From assembly GCF_002116635.1 (NCBI RefSeq), contig NZ_LQPW01000005.1, positions 208,810 through 272,809 on the forward strand: a stretch of 64,000 bases of DNA. Direction: 5' to 3'. The position numbers and the translations under genes are program-made. Under the pieces are notes generated by a model. That model ran no database searches. It worked only from the letters and a program-made list of their open reading frames with translations, and was not told where the DNA came from. The DNA comes from Mycobacterium szulgai. Lineage in GTDB: Bacteria > Actinomycetota > Actinomycetes > Mycobacteriales > Mycobacteriaceae. Each line of letters begins with the position of its first letter. The first letter of the stretch is position 1. This document shows, piece after piece, positions 17,861-33,509 of the stretch.

Positions 17861-18250
17861 TCAGGCCAAATTCACCAGCGGCAACCACTGCTCGATTTCA
17901 CCGGCCCGCGCGCCGGAAAGGGTCAGCGACCCCGTCGCCGCCGCTTCGGCGAGCCCGAGCAGCCCGGTGGCCACCAATAGCCACGTGCGCGGATCGGTTT
18001 CGACGACGTTGGGTGGTGTGCCACGGGTGTGTCTGGGCCCGGGCACACACTGCACCGCGACAAACGGCGGTATCCGGACCTCGACGCTGGCGCCGGGGGC
18101 CAACGCGGTCAGCGTGCGTGCGGTGAGCCGAACCGCGGTGGCCAAAGCGGCGCGGTCAGGCGCCGGCAGCGATTCGTCGCGCAACCAGTCGGCGATGGCC
18201 AACACGACTTGCCGGGTCTTTGCCGGATCGGCTCTGTCACGGGCAGCCAT
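17861..18250 (-). CDS. Sterol-carrier-like (SCP ortholog) protein, Rv0807 family
   Basis: A 129-aa protein of the small actinobacterial SCP-related family that accompanies purF. It has an N-terminal helical segment and a beta-strand RIPPFVAVQCVPGPRHTRGTPPNVVETDP followed by WLLVATG, with residues 60 onwards most typical. Ligand and role are unknown. It is transcribed toward purF, 139 bases away; its ATG is only 19 bases from the divergent Mce gene. Confidence 0.75.
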   Translation of the reverse strand: MAARDRADPAKTRQVVLAIADWLRDESLPAPDRAALATAVRLTARTLTALAPGASVEVRIPPFVAVQCVPGPRHTRGTPPNVVETDPRTWLLVATGLLGLAEAAATGSLTLSGARAGEIEQWLPLVNLA

Positions 18251-18269
18251 ACCTTAGGGTCTCAGAATC

Positions 18270-19484
18270 ATGGAGCGTCGCCGTCTGGGCAGGCGGCCAC
18301 CGTACAAGATCATCGGCCTGGTAGCGCTGATGGCGGTAACGCTTGCCCTGATGGCCTTGTACGGCCAGTTCCGCGGAAGTTTCACCCCGAAGACCAAGCT
18401 CACGATGATTGCTCCGCGAGCGGGTTTGGTGATGGATCCCGGCGCGAAGGTCACCTACAACGGGATGCAGATCGGCCGGGTGTCCAGCATCTCCGAGATC
18501 ACACATCAGGGCGTGCCGGCGGCCAGGGTGGTGCTGGACGTAGATCCCAAGTACATCGCGTCCATTCCGGCCAACGTCGCGGCCGAAATCAAGGCAACCA
18601 CCGTGTTCGGCAACAAATATGTGTCACTGACGTCGCCGGAGAACGCTGCAGCCCAACGCATCACGACCGCCACGGTGATCAATGCGACGAAGGTGACGAC
18701 GGAGTTCAACACGTTGTTCCAGACGCTGACGTCGATCGCCGAGAAGGTGGATCCGGTCAAGGTCAACGTGACCCTGAGCGCAGCCGCTGCGGCCCTGAGC
18801 GGGTTGGGTGACAAGTTCGGCACTGCGGTGGTGAACGGCAACGCCATCCTCGACGAGGTGAACCCGCAGCTGCCGCAGGCTCGCCAGGACATCGCTTGGC
18901 TGGCGGCGCTGGGCGACGTCTACGCCGACGCGGCACCTGATCTGTTTGACGCACTCAATCACGCGGCGATCACCGCACACACCGTCGATCATCAGCGTGG
19001 CGATCTGGATGCGGCGTTGCTGGCGGCGGCCGGACTGGGTGTCGCCGGTTCGGACGTGTTGGGTCGCGGCGGTCCATACTTCGCCCGCGGAGCCGTCGAC
19101 CTGGTCCCCACCGCCCAGCTGCTCGACGAGTACAGCCCCGAAATCTTCTGCACCATCCGCAATTTCCACGACGTGGCGCCTCGCATCTACAAAGCCGTCG
19201 GGGGCGACAACGGCTACTCGCTGGGCGCCGCATCCGGCAGTATCGCCGGTGCGCAAAACCCGTACATCTATCCCGAGAACCTGCCGCGGGTGAACGCGCG
19301 AGGCGGACCCGGCGGCCGGCCCGGATGCTGGCAACCGATCGTCCGGAACCTGTGGCCGGCTCCGCTTCTGGTGATGGATGTCGGCGCCAGTATGGTGCCC
19401 TACAACCATTTCGAACTGCCCTCGCCGATGCTCCTCGACTACGTGTGGGGCCGCCAACTGGGCGACAACACGATCAATCCCTGA
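18270..19484 (+). CDS. Orphan Mce-family (MlaD-like) lipid-transfer protein
   Basis: A 404-aa exported protein with an N-terminal anchor (IIGLVALMAVTLALMAL, about 14-31) and an Mce/MlaD domain (LTMIAPRAGLVMDPGAKVTYNG; ATTVFGNKYVSL), then the helical Mce C-terminal region. It is closest in style to MceA subunits. Such proteins shuttle lipids or sterols across the periplasm with YrbE permeases, but no yrbE or other mce genes are nearby, so it stands alone. No Shine-Dalgarno is visible; TAGGGT at 18255-18260 could be a -10 box for a short-leader transcript. Confidence 0.85.
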   Translation: MERRRLGRRPPYKIIGLVALMAVTLALMALYGQFRGSFTPKTKLTMIAPRAGLVMDPGAKVTYNGMQIGRVSSISEITHQGVPAARVVLDVDPKYIASIPANVAAEIKATTVFGNKYVSLTSPENAAAQRITTATVINATKVTTEFNTLFQTLTSIAEKVDPVKVNVTLSAAAAALSGLGDKFGTAVVNGNAILDEVNPQLPQARQDIAWLAALGDVYADAAPDLFDALNHAAITAHTVDHQRGDLDAALLAAAGLGVAGSDVLGRGGPYFARGAVDLVPTAQLLDEYSPEIFCTIRNFHDVAPRIYKAVGGDNGYSLGAASGSIAGAQNPYIYPENLPRVNARGGPGGRPGCWQPIVRNLWPAPLLVMDVGASMVPYNHFELPSPMLLDYVWGRQLGDNTINP

Positions 19485-19495
19485 AGATTGGCAAC

Positions 19496-20773
19496 ATGAC
19501 ACTGCTGCCCCTACGCGCGCTGGCCGCCGTGGCTGTGACCGTGCTGGCGCTGACGAGTTGTACCGGCGGGCGTCCGGGAGCGAGCAAACCGAGCGCCGGG
19601 TGCCGGACCGTTGCCGCCGATCCCGCTTGGTACGGCGATAACCGCGACCGGATCAACGGGATGATCAAACAACTGGGCACGTGCGGCAAAACCGGATCCG
19701 TCGCCGCCGGCGCTCCCCTGGCGTTGTTCGACTGGGACAACACGACGGTGCGAAACGACATCGGCCACGCGACGTTCTTCTGGGTGATCCGCAACTCAAA
19801 GATTCGCCAACCCTCGGACTGGGGAACCACCAGCCAATTCCTCACCGCGCCGGCGGCCGCGGCACTAGCCGCCGCCTGTGGTGCCCTGGCGGCCCCCGGC
19901 CAGCCGTTGCCGACCGGTGCGGCAACGGGCACCGGGTGCGCAGACGAGCTGGTGTCCATCTACAACGACGGGCAGACCCGCTCGGGCGCAACGGCATTCG
20001 ACGGGTATAACCACCGCCGGTTCAAACCCGTCGATGCCTGGTTGCTGCAATTGCTCGCCGGCTGGACCGACGCCGATGTGAGCGGATTCGCCGCCGCAGC
20101 ACGGCAGCAGAATCTGGACGCCGCCCAAGGCGCCGAGCAGACCGTGGGCAGCACCCGCCAAACCGGCTGGGTGCGCTACTACCCGCAGATGCGCGACCTG
20201 ATCGGAACCCTGCAGGCCAACGGGTTCGACGTGCGCATCATCTCCGCCTCTCCGGAGGCGGTGGTTCAGGTGTGGGCGGCCGACGTCGGCGTCGGCGCCG
20301 ACCGGGTGATGGGCGTTCGCACCGATCACGACGGCGACGTGGTGACCACCCGCCTCGCGCTGTGCGGCGGAGAGACGAGCATGCCCTTCAACGAAGGCAA
20401 ACGATGCCGGGTCAACGAGCAGGTGTTCGGTGTGCAGGGCCCGGCGGCGTTCCAGCCGCTGCCGCCGGAGCGGCGTCAGGTGTTCGGCGCCGGCGACTCC
20501 GACGGAGACGTGTCGTTCACCATGGACGCCACCGCGCTGCGACTCGTGCTCAACCGCAACCAGATCGAGCTGATGTGCCGGGCCTACGCCGACTCCGACG
20601 GCAAGTGGTTGGTCAATCCGACGTTCATCAATCCGCTTGGCATGAGCCCGCCCTATCCATGCGCGACCCAGGGTTACGACGAGCCCGACGGCGGTCAGTC
20701 GCCGCTGCGGATACCCACCGGGCCCGACGGGAAGCTCGTCCCCGACCAGCCGGACCGGGTGTACCGAATGTGA
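19496..20773 (+). CDS. Exported HAD-superfamily phosphatase lipoprotein
   Basis: A 425-aa protein from ATG 19496. Residues 1-22 form a lipoprotein signal with lipobox LTSC (Cys22). HAD motifs are clear: I, FDWDNTTVRND; II, RIISASPE; and the metal-binding end motif GAGDSDGDVSFT. The arrangement resembles SerB-type phosphoserine phosphatases with a large cap. It probably hydrolyses phosphate esters outside the membrane; substrate unknown. It follows the Mce gene by 11 bases and is probably co-transcribed. Confidence 0.82.
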   Translation: MTLLPLRALAAVAVTVLALTSCTGGRPGASKPSAGCRTVAADPAWYGDNRDRINGMIKQLGTCGKTGSVAAGAPLALFDWDNTTVRNDIGHATFFWVIRNSKIRQPSDWGTTSQFLTAPAAAALAAACGALAAPGQPLPTGAATGTGCADELVSIYNDGQTRSGATAFDGYNHRRFKPVDAWLLQLLAGWTDADVSGFAAAARQQNLDAAQGAEQTVGSTRQTGWVRYYPQMRDLIGTLQANGFDVRIISASPEAVVQVWAADVGVGADRVMGVRTDHDGDVVTTRLALCGGETSMPFNEGKRCRVNEQVFGVQGPAAFQPLPPERRQVFGAGDSDGDVSFTMDATALRLVLNRNQIELMCRAYADSDGKWLVNPTFINPLGMSPPYPCATQGYDEPDGGQSPLRIPTGPDGKLVPDQPDRVYRM

Positions 20774-20838
20774 CGCAGCTGCGACGGGCGGGTTTCCAGA
20801 AGGTGTCTGCCGCACGCTAAATCCACTGTCCTGCAAGA

Positions 20839-20852
20839 GTTATCGCTATAAC
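20839..20852. promoter_or_regulatory. AT-rich palindrome upstream of cpsY
   Basis: GTTAT-CGCT-ATAAC is a perfect inverted repeat within an unusually AT-rich stretch about 115 bases before the cpsY start; a wider AGTTAT/ATAACT pair overlaps it. It may be an operator or promoter region. Confidence 0.35.
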
Positions 20853-20965
20853 CGCATAACTTCTTGTGAATCTTTGTAAATGCCTGGTCGCCGCGGTGCG
20901 CGGGCGACGGATGTGTGAGATCCTCTCCGGTGCCGTACTCCCAACTCACTAAGGCGGTGTTCCGA

Positions 20966-22555
20966 ATGCCCAAATTCATGTCGCACGAAGGCGTTCCGCC
21001 CGCCATGAATCCCATCATTGTAACTAGGCGCGGCAAGATCGCCCGCCTGGAATCCAGCCTGACCCCGCACGAGGCCCAGATCGAGGACCTGGTGTTTCTG
21101 CGAAAAGTATTGACCAAGGCCGACATTCCGTTCCTGCTGATCCGCAATCACAAAGGCCGCCCAGTGCTGGCGATCAACATCGAACTGCGCCCCGCGGTCG
21201 AACGCGCGCTTGCCGCGGCATGTGCCACCGAGCCGATGTACGCCAAAACCATTGACGAGCGTGGTCTTTCCCCGGTCCTGGTGGCTACGGGCGGGCTCTC
21301 TCGGCTGGTCGATCCGCACATCGTGCGGCTATACCGGCGCCGGATCGCGCCGGGGGGATTTCGCTACGGGCCGGCCTTCGGTGTGGAGATCCAGTTCTGG
21401 GTGTTCGACGAAGACTTGATCCGTTGCCCGGTGGAGAATTCGCTCACCCGCAAGGTGCTGCCCCGCGCGGAGCTGGTCCCGGCGACCGTCAAGCTGCACG
21501 GGTACAAGTGGGCGACCATCGAGGGGATGTTCACCCCGCATGCCAGCGACGTGACCTTTGACATCGACCTGGTGTTCTCCTGGGTCGACGGCAACGACCC
21601 CGAGTTCCGTGCGCGCCGCGCCGCGCAGATGTCCCAGCACGTGATCGGCGAAGGCGACGACGCCGACGCCCGCATCCGCCAGATCGACGAGCTGAAATAT
21701 GCGCTGCGCTCGGTGAACATGTTCGCGCCGTGGATCCGTCGCATCTTCATCGCCACCGATTCGGCACCGCCGCCATGGCTGGCCGAACACCCGAAGATCA
21801 CCATCGTGCGTGCCGAGGACCACTTCTCCGACCCGGCCGCACTGCCCACCTACAACTCGCACGCGGTGGAAAGCCAGCTGCACAACATTCCGGATCTGGC
21901 CGAGCATTTCCTCTACTCCAACGACGACATGTTCTTCGGGCGACCGCTGAAGGCCAGCATGTTCTTCTCACCGGGCGGGGTCAGCCGGTTCATCGAGGCC
22001 AAGACCCGAATCGGGCTGGGCGCCAACGACCCCACCCGCAGCGGCTTCGAGAATGCCGCCCGGGTGAATCGCGGGCTGCTGTACGAGCGGTTCGGGCAGG
22101 TGATCACTCGTCATCTCGAGCACACCGCGGCACCCTTGCGCAAGAGCGTGCTAACCCAGCTGGAGCGGGAATTCCCAGAGGAATTCGCGCGCACGCAAGC
22201 CAGTGCATTCCGTTCGGGCACCGACATTTCGGTGACCAATTCGTTCTATCACTACTACGCGCTGATGACCGGTCGCGCCGTACCGCAGGAAAAGGCGAAG
22301 GTGCTCTATGTCGACACCACCACCTATGCGGGCCTGGGATTGCTTCCCGAATTGCGCAAGGGACGCGGATACGACTTCTTCTGCCTCAACGACGGCAGCT
22401 TCCCCGAGGTTTCCGCAGCCGAGCGTGCCGAACTGGTAATCACCTTCTTGGAGCGGTACTTCCCGATCCCCGCACCCTGGGAGAAGGTGGCCGCCGACCT
22501 CAGCCGGCCGGATTTTGCGGTCCCGACGGTGTCAACACCATCGGAGGGTGGCTGA
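20966..22555 (+). CDS. cpsY: CpsY, Stealth-family sugar-phosphate transferase
   Basis: A 529-aa protein from ATG 20966 ([10 protein letters not shown]) with AAGGCGG upstream. It belongs to the Stealth family, which transfers hexose-1-phosphate units to build capsule-like phosphoglycans. Stealth blocks are visible: [46 protein letters not shown] and [12 protein letters not shown]. The older epimerase annotation of Rv0806c is not supported. The 3' end overlaps the convergent phosphodiesterase gene by 56 bases. Confidence 0.9.
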   Translation: MPKFMSHEGVPPAMNPIIVTRRGKIARLESSLTPHEAQIEDLVFLRKVLTKADIPFLLIRNHKGRPVLAINIELRPAVERALAAACATEPMYAKTIDERGLSPVLVATGGLSRLVDPHIVRLYRRRIAPGGFRYGPAFGVEIQFWVFDEDLIRCPVENSLTRKVLPRAELVPATVKLHGYKWATIEGMFTPHASDVTFDIDLVFSWVDGNDPEFRARRAAQMSQHVIGEGDDADARIRQIDELKYALRSVNMFAPWIRRIFIATDSAPPPWLAEHPKITIVRAEDHFSDPAALPTYNSHAVESQLHNIPDLAEHFLYSNDDMFFGRPLKASMFFSPGGVSRFIEAKTRIGLGANDPTRSGFENAARVNRGLLYERFGQVITRHLEHTAAPLRKSVLTQLEREFPEEFARTQASAFRSGTDISVTNSFYHYYALMTGRAVPQEKAKVLYVDTTTYAGLGLLPELRKGRGYDFFCLNDGSFPEVSAAERAELVITFLERYFPIPAPWEKVAADLSRPDFAVPTVSTPSEGG

Positions 22556-23468
22556 ACAGCGAATCCCGCCGGGACGGCTCAATAAAGATGCCGCTCTGGG
22601 TGATTTCGCGTTTCGACTGCTCGGGCGAGACGAAGGTGCCCACCGTCTGACCCCCGCCAAGCGGAACCACCGAGTGCACGACGGTGTCCTGGTAGACGTG
22701 CACCAGGTTGCAGCCCTGGGCGCCGTCTCGGCCGCGGGTACCTCCGGCGGCCACAGTGAGGTCTTGGGTGTAGCAGGTGGCCGAGGCCACCGACACCGGG
22801 ATGCCGACGAAAGTCGCGTTGGTTGAGTAATGCAGGTGCCCGCCGAGAATCGCGCGGACGTCGCTGCCCTTGAGCACCCGCCCCAGCGCAGCCTGGTCGC
22901 GCAACTCCACCGTGACGGCCATGTCCAGCACGCTCGGAATCGGTGGATGATGCAGCGCCAGAATGGTGCCGTCCGGCACCGGCGTCGCCAATTCGGCGGC
23001 CAGCCAATCCAATTGGGCCGCCCGGACTTCACCGTAGTGGTGTCCGGGTACCGAGGTGTCCAAGGTGATGATGCGCAGGCCGTCGATCATCCGCACCCGG
23101 TCAAGGGGGGCCATCGACGGCGCCTCGTCCAGCAGGAACCTGCGTAGTTCGGCGCGATTGTCATGATTGCCCATCACCCAAACAAGTTCGGCGCCAAGCG
23201 CTTCGGCGAACGGCTCGACCAGGTCGCGGAGCTTGCGGTAGGCCTCCGGCTCACCCTGGTCGGCCAGGTCGCCGGTGAAAACGATTGCGTCGAAACGCAG
23301 CCCGGAAGCTTTTAACTGGTGAAGCAGGTCGCCCAGCCGGTCGTCGGCGGCTACCGCACCGTAGAGCGGGCGATCCCCTGCGATGAGATGAGTGTCGCTG
23401 ATATGTAGGAGAACGTAATCCGGCCGCGGATGCTCCGCGGCCCTAAGTCTGTGCACCGGAGGTGCCAC
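22500..23468 (-). CDS. Class III cyclic-nucleotide phosphodiesterase (Rv0805-like)
   Basis: A 322-aa metallophosphoesterase closely resembling M. tuberculosis Rv0805, which hydrolyses 2',3'- and 3',5'-cAMP and associates with the envelope. The two-metal site is intact: HISDTHL, GDLAD, MGNHDN, LHHPP and GGHLHYS. The start is GTG 23468 with AAAGGG close upstream; a second in-frame GTG at 23456 corresponds to the start I recall for Rv0805. The C-terminal tail is encoded opposite the end of cpsY. Confidence 0.93.
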   Translation of the reverse strand: MAPPVHRLRAAEHPRPDYVLLHISDTHLIAGDRPLYGAVAADDRLGDLLHQLKASGLRFDAIVFTGDLADQGEPEAYRKLRDLVEPFAEALGAELVWVMGNHDNRAELRRFLLDEAPSMAPLDRVRMIDGLRIITLDTSVPGHHYGEVRAAQLDWLAAELATPVPDGTILALHHPPIPSVLDMAVTVELRDQAALGRVLKGSDVRAILGGHLHYSTNATFVGIPVSVASATCYTQDLTVAAGGTRGRDGAQGCNLVHVYQDTVVHSVVPLGGGQTVGTFVSPEQSKREITQSGIFIEPSRRDSLFSHPPMVLTPSGPQNPAG

Positions 23469-23511
23469 ACCCTTTCATTGCTTGTTGAAGCTTGTCGATT
23501 TTTGACGCGGG

Positions 23512-26408
<2,897 letters not shown>

Positions 26409-26530
26409 CTAGAGAAGATGTCTGCTGCACTTGCCGGCCAAAGCTGTCATAACGGCCGATCAACACTCCTAGGATTTGCTGGTACCGAATTTTTCCCACG
26501 GTGCCTGGACCGGACTCAATGGGAGAAGCA

Positions 26531-29203
<2,673 letters not shown>

Positions 29204-29217
29204 GGCCGGATCGTAGG

Positions 29218-30486
29218 TCAGGCCGGTGACAAGAACGCCTGCAGCGCCGCCGCGTAGGCGGCCACGTCGTGAGCGCCCATCAGCTCACGCGCGGAGTGCA
29301 TGGCAAGCTGCGCAGCGCCGACATCGACGGTGGGAATGCCGGTCCGCGCCGAGGCGAGCGGGCCGATCGTCGAGCCGCAGGGCAGGTCGGCGCGATGCTC
29401 GTAGCGCTGCAGCGCCACCCCGGCCTGCTCGCAAGCCAGTGCGAACGCCGCCGCCGTGCGACCGTCGGTGGCATAACGCAGGTTCGGGTGCACCTTGAGC
29501 ACCGGGCCCGCGTTCACCTCGATCAGATGGTTGGGTTCGTGCCGCTCCGGATAGTTGGGGTGGGTGGCATGCGCCATGTCGGCCGAGGCGAGCAGCGACT
29601 CGGTCAGCTGTCGCAGGTAGTCCTCCCGGGTGCCGCCGGCCGCGAGCACAATGCGTTCCAGCACCGTGGACAGCAGGTTGGATTGGGCGCCATGCGCGGA
29701 GGATGAGCCGACCTCCTCGTGGTCGAAGACCACCAGCACCGGCAGGTACTTTTGCGGCTGCGCGGCCAGTAATGCTTCCAGACCCGCATAACAGCTGGCC
29801 TGGTTGTCCAGCCGCGGCGCACTGAGCAGGCCGGCATCGGCACCGATCACCGCCGACGGGGTTAAGTCATGGGTCATCAGGTCGGCGGCCAAGACGTCGG
29901 CTTCGGCGACTCCGGCCCACTCGGCGACATAGCCGAGGAACGAACCCACCTGCTGGCCCACGCCCCATACCGCGTTGAGGTGTCGTTGCGGATCCAGCGT
30001 GACGGACTTGCGGTCGTCCGCCAGATGGATGGCGAGCTGCGGGACGCGCAGGATCGGATCGTCTATCCGAACCAGCAGGTGTCGTACACCCCCGCCCTCG
30101 CGCACCGAGAGGCGCCCGCTGATCCCCAGGTCACGGTCCAGCCAGGAGTTCAGCCAGGCGCCGCCGTACGGCTCCAGGGCCACCACCTGCCAGCCGGCCA
30201 CCGTGCGGTCGGGATGCTGCTTGACGCGCAGGTTGGGACTGTCGGTGTGGGCGCCGATGATCCGGAACGGGCCGGGCGAGCCATCGGACTGCCCGGCCGA
30301 ATCCCAGGCGACCAATGACCCGGCTCGGACGGTGAAGTAGCGGCCCGGCTCTTCCGGCCAGCGGTCGGCCTCGTTGAGTTCGGTGTATCCGGCCTCGAGC
30401 AGCCGCGCGGCCACCGTCAGGCAGACGTGAAAAGGCGAGGGCGATACGTCGACAAATTCGCCCAGGCCAAGGGCGGTGGCCACCAT
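29218..30486 (-). CDS. pepC: M18 aspartyl aminopeptidase (Rv0800-like)
   Basis: A 422-aa M18 metallopeptidase removing N-terminal acidic residues from peptides, normally a large dodecamer. Zinc-site motifs are seen: [39 protein letters not shown] and the late His in [10 protein letters not shown] start it at ATG 30486 ([11 protein letters not shown]); the longer open frame to 30633 is not family-like. It is divergent from the DyP gene, 42 bases between starts. Confidence 0.9.
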   Translation of the reverse strand: MVATALGLGEFVDVSPSPFHVCLTVAARLLEAGYTELNEADRWPEEPGRYFTVRAGSLVAWDSAGQSDGSPGPFRIIGAHTDSPNLRVKQHPDRTVAGWQVVALEPYGGAWLNSWLDRDLGISGRLSVREGGGVRHLLVRIDDPILRVPQLAIHLADDRKSVTLDPQRHLNAVWGVGQQVGSFLGYVAEWAGVAEADVLAADLMTHDLTPSAVIGADAGLLSAPRLDNQASCYAGLEALLAAQPQKYLPVLVVFDHEEVGSSSAHGAQSNLLSTVLERIVLAAGGTREDYLRQLTESLLASADMAHATHPNYPERHEPNHLIEVNAGPVLKVHPNLRYATDGRTAAAFALACEQAGVALQRYEHRADLPCGSTIGPLASARTGIPTVDVGAAQLAMHSARELMGAHDVAAYAAALQAFLSPA

Positions 30487-30528
30487 GCACCCATGTTTAG
30501 CACCCGCCGGTGTCAAGACGTTAGGGTC

Positions 30529-31554
30529 GTGGCTGTGCCCGCTGTCCAGCCTCAGCCGGTTCTCGCGCCGTTGACGCCTGCCGCCATCTTCCTGGTGGCC
30601 ACCATCGACGAGGGCGGTGAAGCGATCGTGCACGACGCGCTACCGGACCTGTCGGGGTTGGTGCGCGCGATCGGCTTTCGTGACCCGACCAAACGCCTAT
30701 CGGTCGTCGCTTCGATCGGATCAGACGCCTGGGACCGATTGTTCGCCGGACCGCGACCCGCCGAACTGCATCCGTTCATCCCACTGGCCGGTCCGCGGCA
30801 CGTCGCGCCGGCCACACCGGGTGACCTGTTGTTCCACATCCGCGCCGAAACGTTGGACGTCTGCTTCGAGCTGGCCGGCCGCATCCTGAAGTCGATGGCC
30901 GGCGCGGTAACGGTGGTCGACGAGGTGCATGGCTTCCGGTTCTTCGACAACCGGGATCTGCTCGGCTTCGTCGACGGCACCGAAAACCCGGACGGCCCAG
31001 TCGCCGTCAGCGCGACCGCGGTCGGCGACGAGGATCCGGACTTCGCCGGCGCCTGCTATGTGCACGTGCAGAAATACGTGCACGACATGCCGTCCTGGGA
31101 CTCGCTTTCGGTCACCGAGCAGGAGCTGGTGGTCGGCCGGACCAAGCTGGAAGACATCGAACTCGGCGACGACAAGAAGCCGGCGAACTCTCACATCGCA
31201 CTTAACGTCATCACCGACGATGACGGCAACGAACTGAAAATCGTGCGGCACAACATGCCGTTCGGCGAGGTCGGCAAGGGCGAGTACGGAACGTATTTCA
31301 TCGGCTATTCGCGCACACCCGAGGTCACCGAACAGATGCTGCGCAATATGTTCCTGGGCGATCCGCCCGGTAACACCGACCGCATCCTGGACTTCTCCAC
31401 CGCGATCACCGGTGGCATGTTCTTCTCGCCCACCGTCGACTTCCTCGACGATCCGCCGCCACTTCCTGGCCCGCAGGTGACCACTATTGCCGTTACGCCT
31501 GCATCTGACGACGGATCACTTTCGATCGGCAGCCTGAAAGGAACCTCCCGATGA
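30529..31554 (+). CDS. Dye-decolourising peroxidase (DyP), encapsulin cargo
   Basis: A 341-aa heme peroxidase. The active site is complete: Asp149 in GFVDGTENP, proximal His222 in NSHIALN, Arg240 and Asn242 in VRHNMPFG. The Pro-rich C-terminal extension ends in SLSIGSLKG, the encapsulin targeting peptide, so the enzyme is packaged in the shell made by the next gene. The GTG start at 30529 matches the start of Rv0799c. It shares an ATGA stop/start overlap with the encapsulin gene. Confidence 0.95.
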   Translation: MAVPAVQPQPVLAPLTPAAIFLVATIDEGGEAIVHDALPDLSGLVRAIGFRDPTKRLSVVASIGSDAWDRLFAGPRPAELHPFIPLAGPRHVAPATPGDLLFHIRAETLDVCFELAGRILKSMAGAVTVVDEVHGFRFFDNRDLLGFVDGTENPDGPVAVSATAVGDEDPDFAGACYVHVQKYVHDMPSWDSLSVTEQELVVGRTKLEDIELGDDKKPANSHIALNVITDDDGNELKIVRHNMPFGEVGKGEYGTYFIGYSRTPEVTEQMLRNMFLGDPPGNTDRILDFSTAITGGMFFSPTVDFLDDPPPLPGPQVTTIAVTPASDDGSLSIGSLKGTSR

Positions 31555-32354
31555 ACAATCTGTACCGCGATCTGGCACCGGTCACTGAAGCGGCTTGGGC
31601 CGAAATCGAATTGGAAGCATCGCGTACCTTCAAGCGTCACATCGCTGGGCGCCGGGTGGTCGACGTCAGCGAACCCGGTGGGCCGATCACCGCCGCCGTC
31701 AGCACCGGACGGCTGATCGACGTGGAGGCGCCCACCGACGGCGTCATCGCCCACCTGCGCGACAGTAGACCCCTGATCCGGCTCCGCGTTCCATTCACCC
31801 TGTCGCGCAACGAGATCGACGATGTCGAGCGCGGCTCGAACGACTCGGATTGGGAACCTGTCAAGAAGGCCGCCAAGAAACTGGCCTTCGTCGAGGATCG
31901 CGGGATCTTCGAGGGTTACGGCCCAGCGTCGATCGAGGGTATCCGGCGCGCCAGCTCCAACCCGACGCTGACGTTGCCCGACGACCCGCGCGACATCCCC
32001 GACGTGATCAGCCAGGCGCTGTCCCTGCTGCGGCTCGCCGGTGTCGACGGTCCGTATTCGGTACTGCTGTCTGCCGATGTATACACCAAGGTCAGCGAGA
32101 CCACCGAGCACGGGTATCCGATCCGCGAGCATCTGAACCGGCTTGTCGACGGGGAGATCATCTGGGCGCCGGCCATCGACGGCGCATTCGTATTGACCAC
32201 TCGCGGCGGTGATTTCGATCTGCAGCTGGGCACCGACGTCTCAATCGGCTACCTCAGCCATGACGCCGAGACCGTGCAACTGTATCTGCAGGAAACCCTG
32301 ACGTTCCTGTGCTACACGGCCGAGGCGTCGGTCGCGCTGGGTCCGGCGGAGTAA
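31551..32354 (+). CDS. cfp29: Encapsulin shell protein (Cfp29)
   Basis: A 267-aa HK97-fold family 1 encapsulin ([36 protein letters not shown]), orthologue of Rv0798c/Cfp29. It self-assembles into a T=1 nanocompartment that houses DyP and contributes to oxidative-stress resistance and T-cell antigenicity in M. tuberculosis (established for the family). It is translationally coupled to DyP and followed three bases later by an SDR gene. Confidence 0.97.
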   Translation: MNNLYRDLAPVTEAAWAEIELEASRTFKRHIAGRRVVDVSEPGGPITAAVSTGRLIDVEAPTDGVIAHLRDSRPLIRLRVPFTLSRNEIDDVERGSNDSDWEPVKKAAKKLAFVEDRGIFEGYGPASIEGIRRASSNPTLTLPDDPRDIPDVISQALSLLRLAGVDGPYSVLLSADVYTKVSETTEHGYPIREHLNRLVDGEIIWAPAIDGAFVLTTRGGDFDLQLGTDVSIGYLSHDAETVQLYLQETLTFLCYTAEASVALGPAE

Positions 32355-32357
32355 CTG

Positions 32358-33095
32358 GTGGTGCGACTGGCTGGTTCTGTCGCGCTGGTCACCGGCGCCA
32401 CATCCGGAATCGGGCGCGCGATTGCGTTGCAACTCGCCGCGCGGGGTGCCGACGTGGTGGTACACGGACGCAGCGCCGAGCGCGGCGGCGAGGTGGTGCG
32501 CGAGATCGAAACGGCCGGCGGCAAAGCGCGTTTCGTCGCGGCCGATCTCAACCAGCCCGACGACGTTCGACGGCTGGCCACAGCGGCGGGGCGGGTGGAC
32601 GTCTTGATCAACAACGCCGGCATCTTCAAGTTCGGCGGGACGCTGGAGACCGACGACGCCGTGTTCGACGAGCATGTGAACGTCAACATGCGCGCCCCGT
32701 ACATCCTGGTTCAAGAATTGGCACCGGGAATGGTCGAGCGAGGGCAGGGTGCGATTGTCAGCCTGAGCACTATCGCCGCCTCGACGCCAAAACACAAGGG
32801 CGGCATATACGGTGCTACCAAGGCGGGCCTGGAACTGTTGACCCGGGTCTGGGCAGACGAGTTCGGCGCGTCCGGCGTTCGGGTGAATGCGGTGGCCGCG
32901 GGACCTACCGACACACCCGGAACCGAAGCCACACCGGGCCTTCTCGAAGAGTTGGCGAAGATCACCGCCTTGCGCCGGGCAGCAGATGCGAGCGAAATCG
33001 CGAGCGCCGTAGTCTTTCTCGCTTCGGAGGATGCCAGCTACGTCAACGGTGCCATCCTGAACGTAACCGGTGGCGAAAGCTCCTTTGCCCCGTAG
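32358..33095 (+). CDS. Short-chain dehydrogenase/reductase in the encapsulin operon
   Basis: A 245-aa classical SDR: cofactor motif [12 protein letters not shown], and catalytic Ser/Tyr/Lys in SLST...YGATK. Arg/His after the second strand (HGRSAER) suggests NADP preference. The GTG start at 32358 is preceded by GGCGGAG, and only three bases separate it from the encapsulin stop, so it is in the same operon. It has no encapsulin-targeting tail. The corresponding place in M. tuberculosis holds transposon genes, as I recall; substrate unknown. Confidence 0.85.
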   Translation: MVRLAGSVALVTGATSGIGRAIALQLAARGADVVVHGRSAERGGEVVREIETAGGKARFVAADLNQPDDVRRLATAAGRVDVLINNAGIFKFGGTLETDDAVFDEHVNVNMRAPYILVQELAPGMVERGQGAIVSLSTIAASTPKHKGGIYGATKAGLELLTRVWADEFGASGVRVNAVAAGPTDTPGTEATPGLLEELAKITALRRAADASEIASAVVFLASEDASYVNGAILNVTGGESSFAP

Positions 33096-33176
33096 TTAGG
33101 CTGTGTCGTCATCGTCATCGCGTCGCAGAGCAGTTTCTCTGGATGATGGAAGGTATTCGTTCGGGGTAGGCCGTGG

Positions 33177-33454
33177 TCAAGATGGAGCGGTGGGATCGGC
33201 TAGGCGTTTGGTGTGGTAAAGCGCGACGGCTTCGCCGTTTTCGAAGATGGCCAAGTAATGGTTGGCGTGACGACCCAGGCGGATGACGTCGGACCGGGTA
33301 CCCGCAGCCGCCGCGCCACGCGTTCCAGGCGTTCCAGCGCCCGCAACCGCTGCGGCGTGGTCAGCACGTCAAACGTCAATCCGCACAAGCGATCCAGGTC
33401 ATCGTCGAGCGCGTCGAAGACCTCCACGATCTCTTCACGCGTGCTCGAACCCAT
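33177..33454 (-). pseudogene. 13E12 repeat-family (HNH/DUF222) relic
   Basis: The N-terminus reads [19 protein letters not shown] and continues [14 protein letters not shown], typical of 13E12 REP proteins. After a deletion and frame change the DNA encodes [20 protein letters not shown] and [11 protein letters not shown], part of the same family's C-terminal half, then a stop. Most of the protein, including the HNH motif, is missing. A remnant of a mobile-type repeat marking an insertion hot spot beside the encapsulin operon. Confidence 0.75.
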
Positions 33455-33509
33455 GCCTGAATGCTATGGGTGGGTACCGACAAGAATCCGGCCGTGTTGA
33501 GGCAGCCAG

